DNA from: Burkholderiales bacterium
GTDB taxonomy: Bacteria; Pseudomonadota; Gammaproteobacteria; Burkholderiales; Casimicrobiaceae
Direction of reading: 5' to 3'
NCBI GenBank assembly: GCA_025354165.1
Contig: JANXNI010000083.1
Span: forward strand, 25,215-89,214
DNA: 64,000 nucleotides
A model generated the notes under the pieces. That model was not told where the DNA came from. It ran no database searches and saw only the letters and a list, made by a program, of their open reading frames with translations. The position numbers and the translations under genes were made by a program. Below, one piece after another: positions 62,394 through 64,000 of this stretch; the first letter of the stretch is position 1, and each line of letters begins with the position of its first letter.

Positions 62394-63638
62394 ATGACCG
62401 AGCCGAAATTTTCCGACCTCTTGCAGCAGCACGCGTTTCTGCGTTTCTGGTTTACACGGCTGGCGGGCACTGCGGCCAACCAGATGTTGATGGTAGCGGT
62501 CGGCTGGCAGATGTACGATTTGACTGGCAATGCATGGGATTTGGGGCTGGTCGGCCTGTATCAGTTCGCGCCGGTGCTGCTGTTTACTCTGGTCGCTGGT
62601 TACGTGGCGGATCGCTTCAATCGCGCCAAAATCGTGGCGGTGGCGATGGCCTGGCAATGGCTGGTGGCGGTCATTCTCGCGCTGGTGAGCTACGACTTCT
62701 CAGGAACTGGCAGCGGTCATTTTATCGGGTTGTCGCGCGAACTATTGCTCGGTTTGTCCGTTGTGCTGGGTCTTGCTCGCGCTTTCCAGATGCCCGCACA
62801 GCAAGCATTGATCGCCCTTTTAGTGCCTGCGTCGCTGTTGCCGAGAGCGATGGCGTTTAGTTCATCTGGAATGCAGGCGGCCGTGATCGCCGGACCAGCG
62901 TTGGGTGGTGTGTTGTTTGTGGCCGGCGCGAGCGTGGTGTATCTGACCTGCGCCCTGCTATTCACGGTTGGCATTGCGCTGGTGTTGAGGCTGAAATATG
63001 GGCACGTGCGCGCGCCTTACGAGCGACCCACGATTAAGTCCCTTTTGGCAGGCGTGGCGTTCATCAGCCAGCGCCAAGTGTTGCTCGGCGCGGTGTCGCT
63101 CGATTTGTTTGCGGTGCTGTTGGGTGGCGCGACGGCGCTCTTGCCGATGTTTGCGAAGGACATTTTGCATGTCGGTGCGTGGGGACTGGGACTGCTTCGC
63201 GGCGCCCCTGCCATAGGGGCACTGATGAGTTCGGTCGTGTTGACGCGTTGGCCGCTTCGAAATCGAGTTGGCACGATCTTAATGTCGGCCGTGGCGATTT
63301 TTGGCGTGGCCACCGTGGTATTCGGTATGTCGGAAAATTTCGTGCTCTCGCTGGTAGCGTTGGCGATTACCGGCGCGGCAGATATGGTCAACGTGGTCAT
63401 CCGACAGTCACTCGTTCAGCTAGAAACGCCCAACGAGATGCGTGGTCGCGTGAGCGCCGTGAATTCGGTATTTATCGGCGCCAGCAATCAACTCGGCGAA
63501 TTTGAATCGGGCGCGACAGCCGCATGGCTGGGCCCGGTGGGTTCGGTCGTACTTGGCGGCGTGGGCACGATCATTATCGCAATCCTGTGGCTGCGACTAT
63601 TTCCAACGCTGACGAGGCGCAACGAACTAGCACCCTAA
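62394..63638 (+). CDS. MFS transporter, EntS/MFS_3-like
   Basis: This 414-residue, twelve-segment transporter begins FLRFWFTRLAGTAANQMLMVAVGWQMYDLTG and shows AGYVADRFNRAKIV as MFS motif A and VNVVIRQSLVQLETPNEMRGRVSAVNSVFIG in the second half. These are features of the EntS-like group (enterobactin and other small-molecule exporters). No siderophore genes lie nearby, so the substrate is open. A strong terminator follows. Confidence 0.88.
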   Translation: MTEPKFSDLLQQHAFLRFWFTRLAGTAANQMLMVAVGWQMYDLTGNAWDLGLVGLYQFAPVLLFTLVAGYVADRFNRAKIVAVAMAWQWLVAVILALVSYDFSGTGSGHFIGLSRELLLGLSVVLGLARAFQMPAQQALIALLVPASLLPRAMAFSSSGMQAAVIAGPALGGVLFVAGASVVYLTCALLFTVGIALVLRLKYGHVRAPYERPTIKSLLAGVAFISQRQVLLGAVSLDLFAVLLGGATALLPMFAKDILHVGAWGLGLLRGAPAIGALMSSVVLTRWPLRNRVGTILMSAVAIFGVATVVFGMSENFVLSLVALAITGAADMVNVVIRQSLVQLETPNEMRGRVSAVNSVFIGASNQLGEFESGATAAWLGPVGSVVLGGVGTIIIAILWLRLFPTLTRRNELAP

Positions 63639-63655
63639 ACGCTGAACTCATAAAC

Positions 63656-63688
63656 AAAAAAGCCGGGCGATTAGACCCGGCTTTTTTT
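63656..63688. terminator. Bidirectional rho-independent terminator
   Basis: AAAAAAGCCGGG and CCCGGCTTTTTT form a perfect 12-base stem with an 8-base loop, with A and T runs on opposite sides. It serves both the MFS gene and the convergent RRM gene. Confidence 0.93.
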
Positions 63689-63732
63689 GCAGTGTCGGAT
63701 TATGTGCGCGACGTAATCCGATTCAGACTGGC

Positions 63733-64000
63733 TTAGTAGTTACCGCGACCGCCGCCGCCGCCACCGCCGTAACCACCGCCGCCGCCACCGGCACCGCCGT
63801 AGCCGCCACCACCGCCGCCGCTGCCGCCTGTGCGCGGACCACGGAACCCGCCGCCGCCACCGCCGCCAGGGCCACGGGGAGGACGGTCACCGGCAGGAGC
63901 CGGACGTGCTTCATTGACGACCAGAGGACGGCCTTCAATTGATTTGCCGTTCATGGCGGCGATGGCTTTTTGAGCGCCATCATCGGTGCCCATGGTCACG
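63733..64000 (-). CDS. Glycine-rich RRM RNA-binding protein (partial)
   Basis: This is the C-terminal end of a short RNA-recognition-motif protein; the start lies beyond the right edge. The visible sequence MGTDDGAQKAIAAMNGKSIEGRPLVVNEA is the last helix and strand of an RRM. A tail of glycine runs with arginine and tyrosine (GGGGGGYGG, ending GRGNY) follows. Bacterial proteins of this build are often cold-induced RNA chaperones; that role is inferred. Confidence 0.88.
   Translation of the reverse strand, partial: VTMGTDDGAQKAIAAMNGKSIEGRPLVVNEARPAPAGDRPPRGPGGGGGGGFRGPRTGGSGGGGGGYGGAGGGGGGYGGGGGGGRGNY

Overview
The window looks like a chromosomal segment of a betaproteobacterium, probably Burkholderiales or a close relative. 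This rests on gene order and protein families: accB-accC-prmA followed by an MJ0042 zinc-ribbon protein, lgt divergent from ilvD, birA-coaX-SPOR, an acyl-CoA ligase fused to a liv-type ABC operon, kynA-kynU, and dispersed repeats of types common in that group. Genes are dense, with many ATGA/GTGA overlaps. No rRNA, tRNA or CRISPR was recognised.

Layout. 1-5.4 kb (minus): zinc-ribbon protein (cut by the left edge), prmA, accC, accB, aroQ, then a TlpA-like thioredoxin and a stand-alone DsbD N-terminal domain. 5.5-12.6 kb: fxsA, lgt, ilvD, two exported proteins, a MITE-like element touching the pyruvate kinase start, and coaBC. 12.6-13.5 kb: a decayed vapBC locus joined to a GNAT remnant. 13.5-20.7 kb (minus): an EamA permease and a tightly packed seven-gene run birA-coaX-SPOR-GNAT-GMC oxidoreductase-OsmC-hydroxyacid-oxoacid transhydrogenase. 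20.8-27.9 kb (plus): acyl-CoA ligase plus a complete branched-chain-type ABC transporter. 28-32.8 kb: exported proteins, an OmpA-domain protein, a TPM-domain protein, panE. 32.9-38.6 kb (minus): homoprotocatechuate meta-cleavage genes (hpaE, hpaD, an FAH-family enzyme, hpaH) with an FAD oxidoreductase. 38.7-42.3 kb: another acyl-CoA ligase, a double GNAT, a DUF1348 protein, cyanase.

42.3-44.6 kb is an accessory stretch built like integron gene cassettes without a visible integrase. Two attC-like sites flank a DUF6602/PD-(D/E)xK-like protein, preceded by a miniature kinase-like protein and followed by a YCII gene whose only good start is ATT. 44.6-49.8 kb: VWA protein, hicAB, kynA-kynU, CopD-like protein. 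50-53.4 kb: ccmA-B-C-D-E and ccmG, with ccmF and ccmH missing. 53.3-64 kb: MFS, M16 peptidase, ATM1/HMT1-type ABC exporter, receiver protein, a PLD/endonuclease pair, MFS, and a glycine-rich RRM protein cut by the right edge.

The most unusual signal is a family of seven intergenic elements of almost constant length (120-122 bp). Each is an imperfect inverted repeat end to end, beginning like ATCAGCTTTT and centred on GTCGAC or a near variant. All lie just beyond the 3' end of a gene. The copies differ widely in sequence but not in length or centre, which suggests a maintained structural unit. At least three other dispersed inverted-repeat families are also present.
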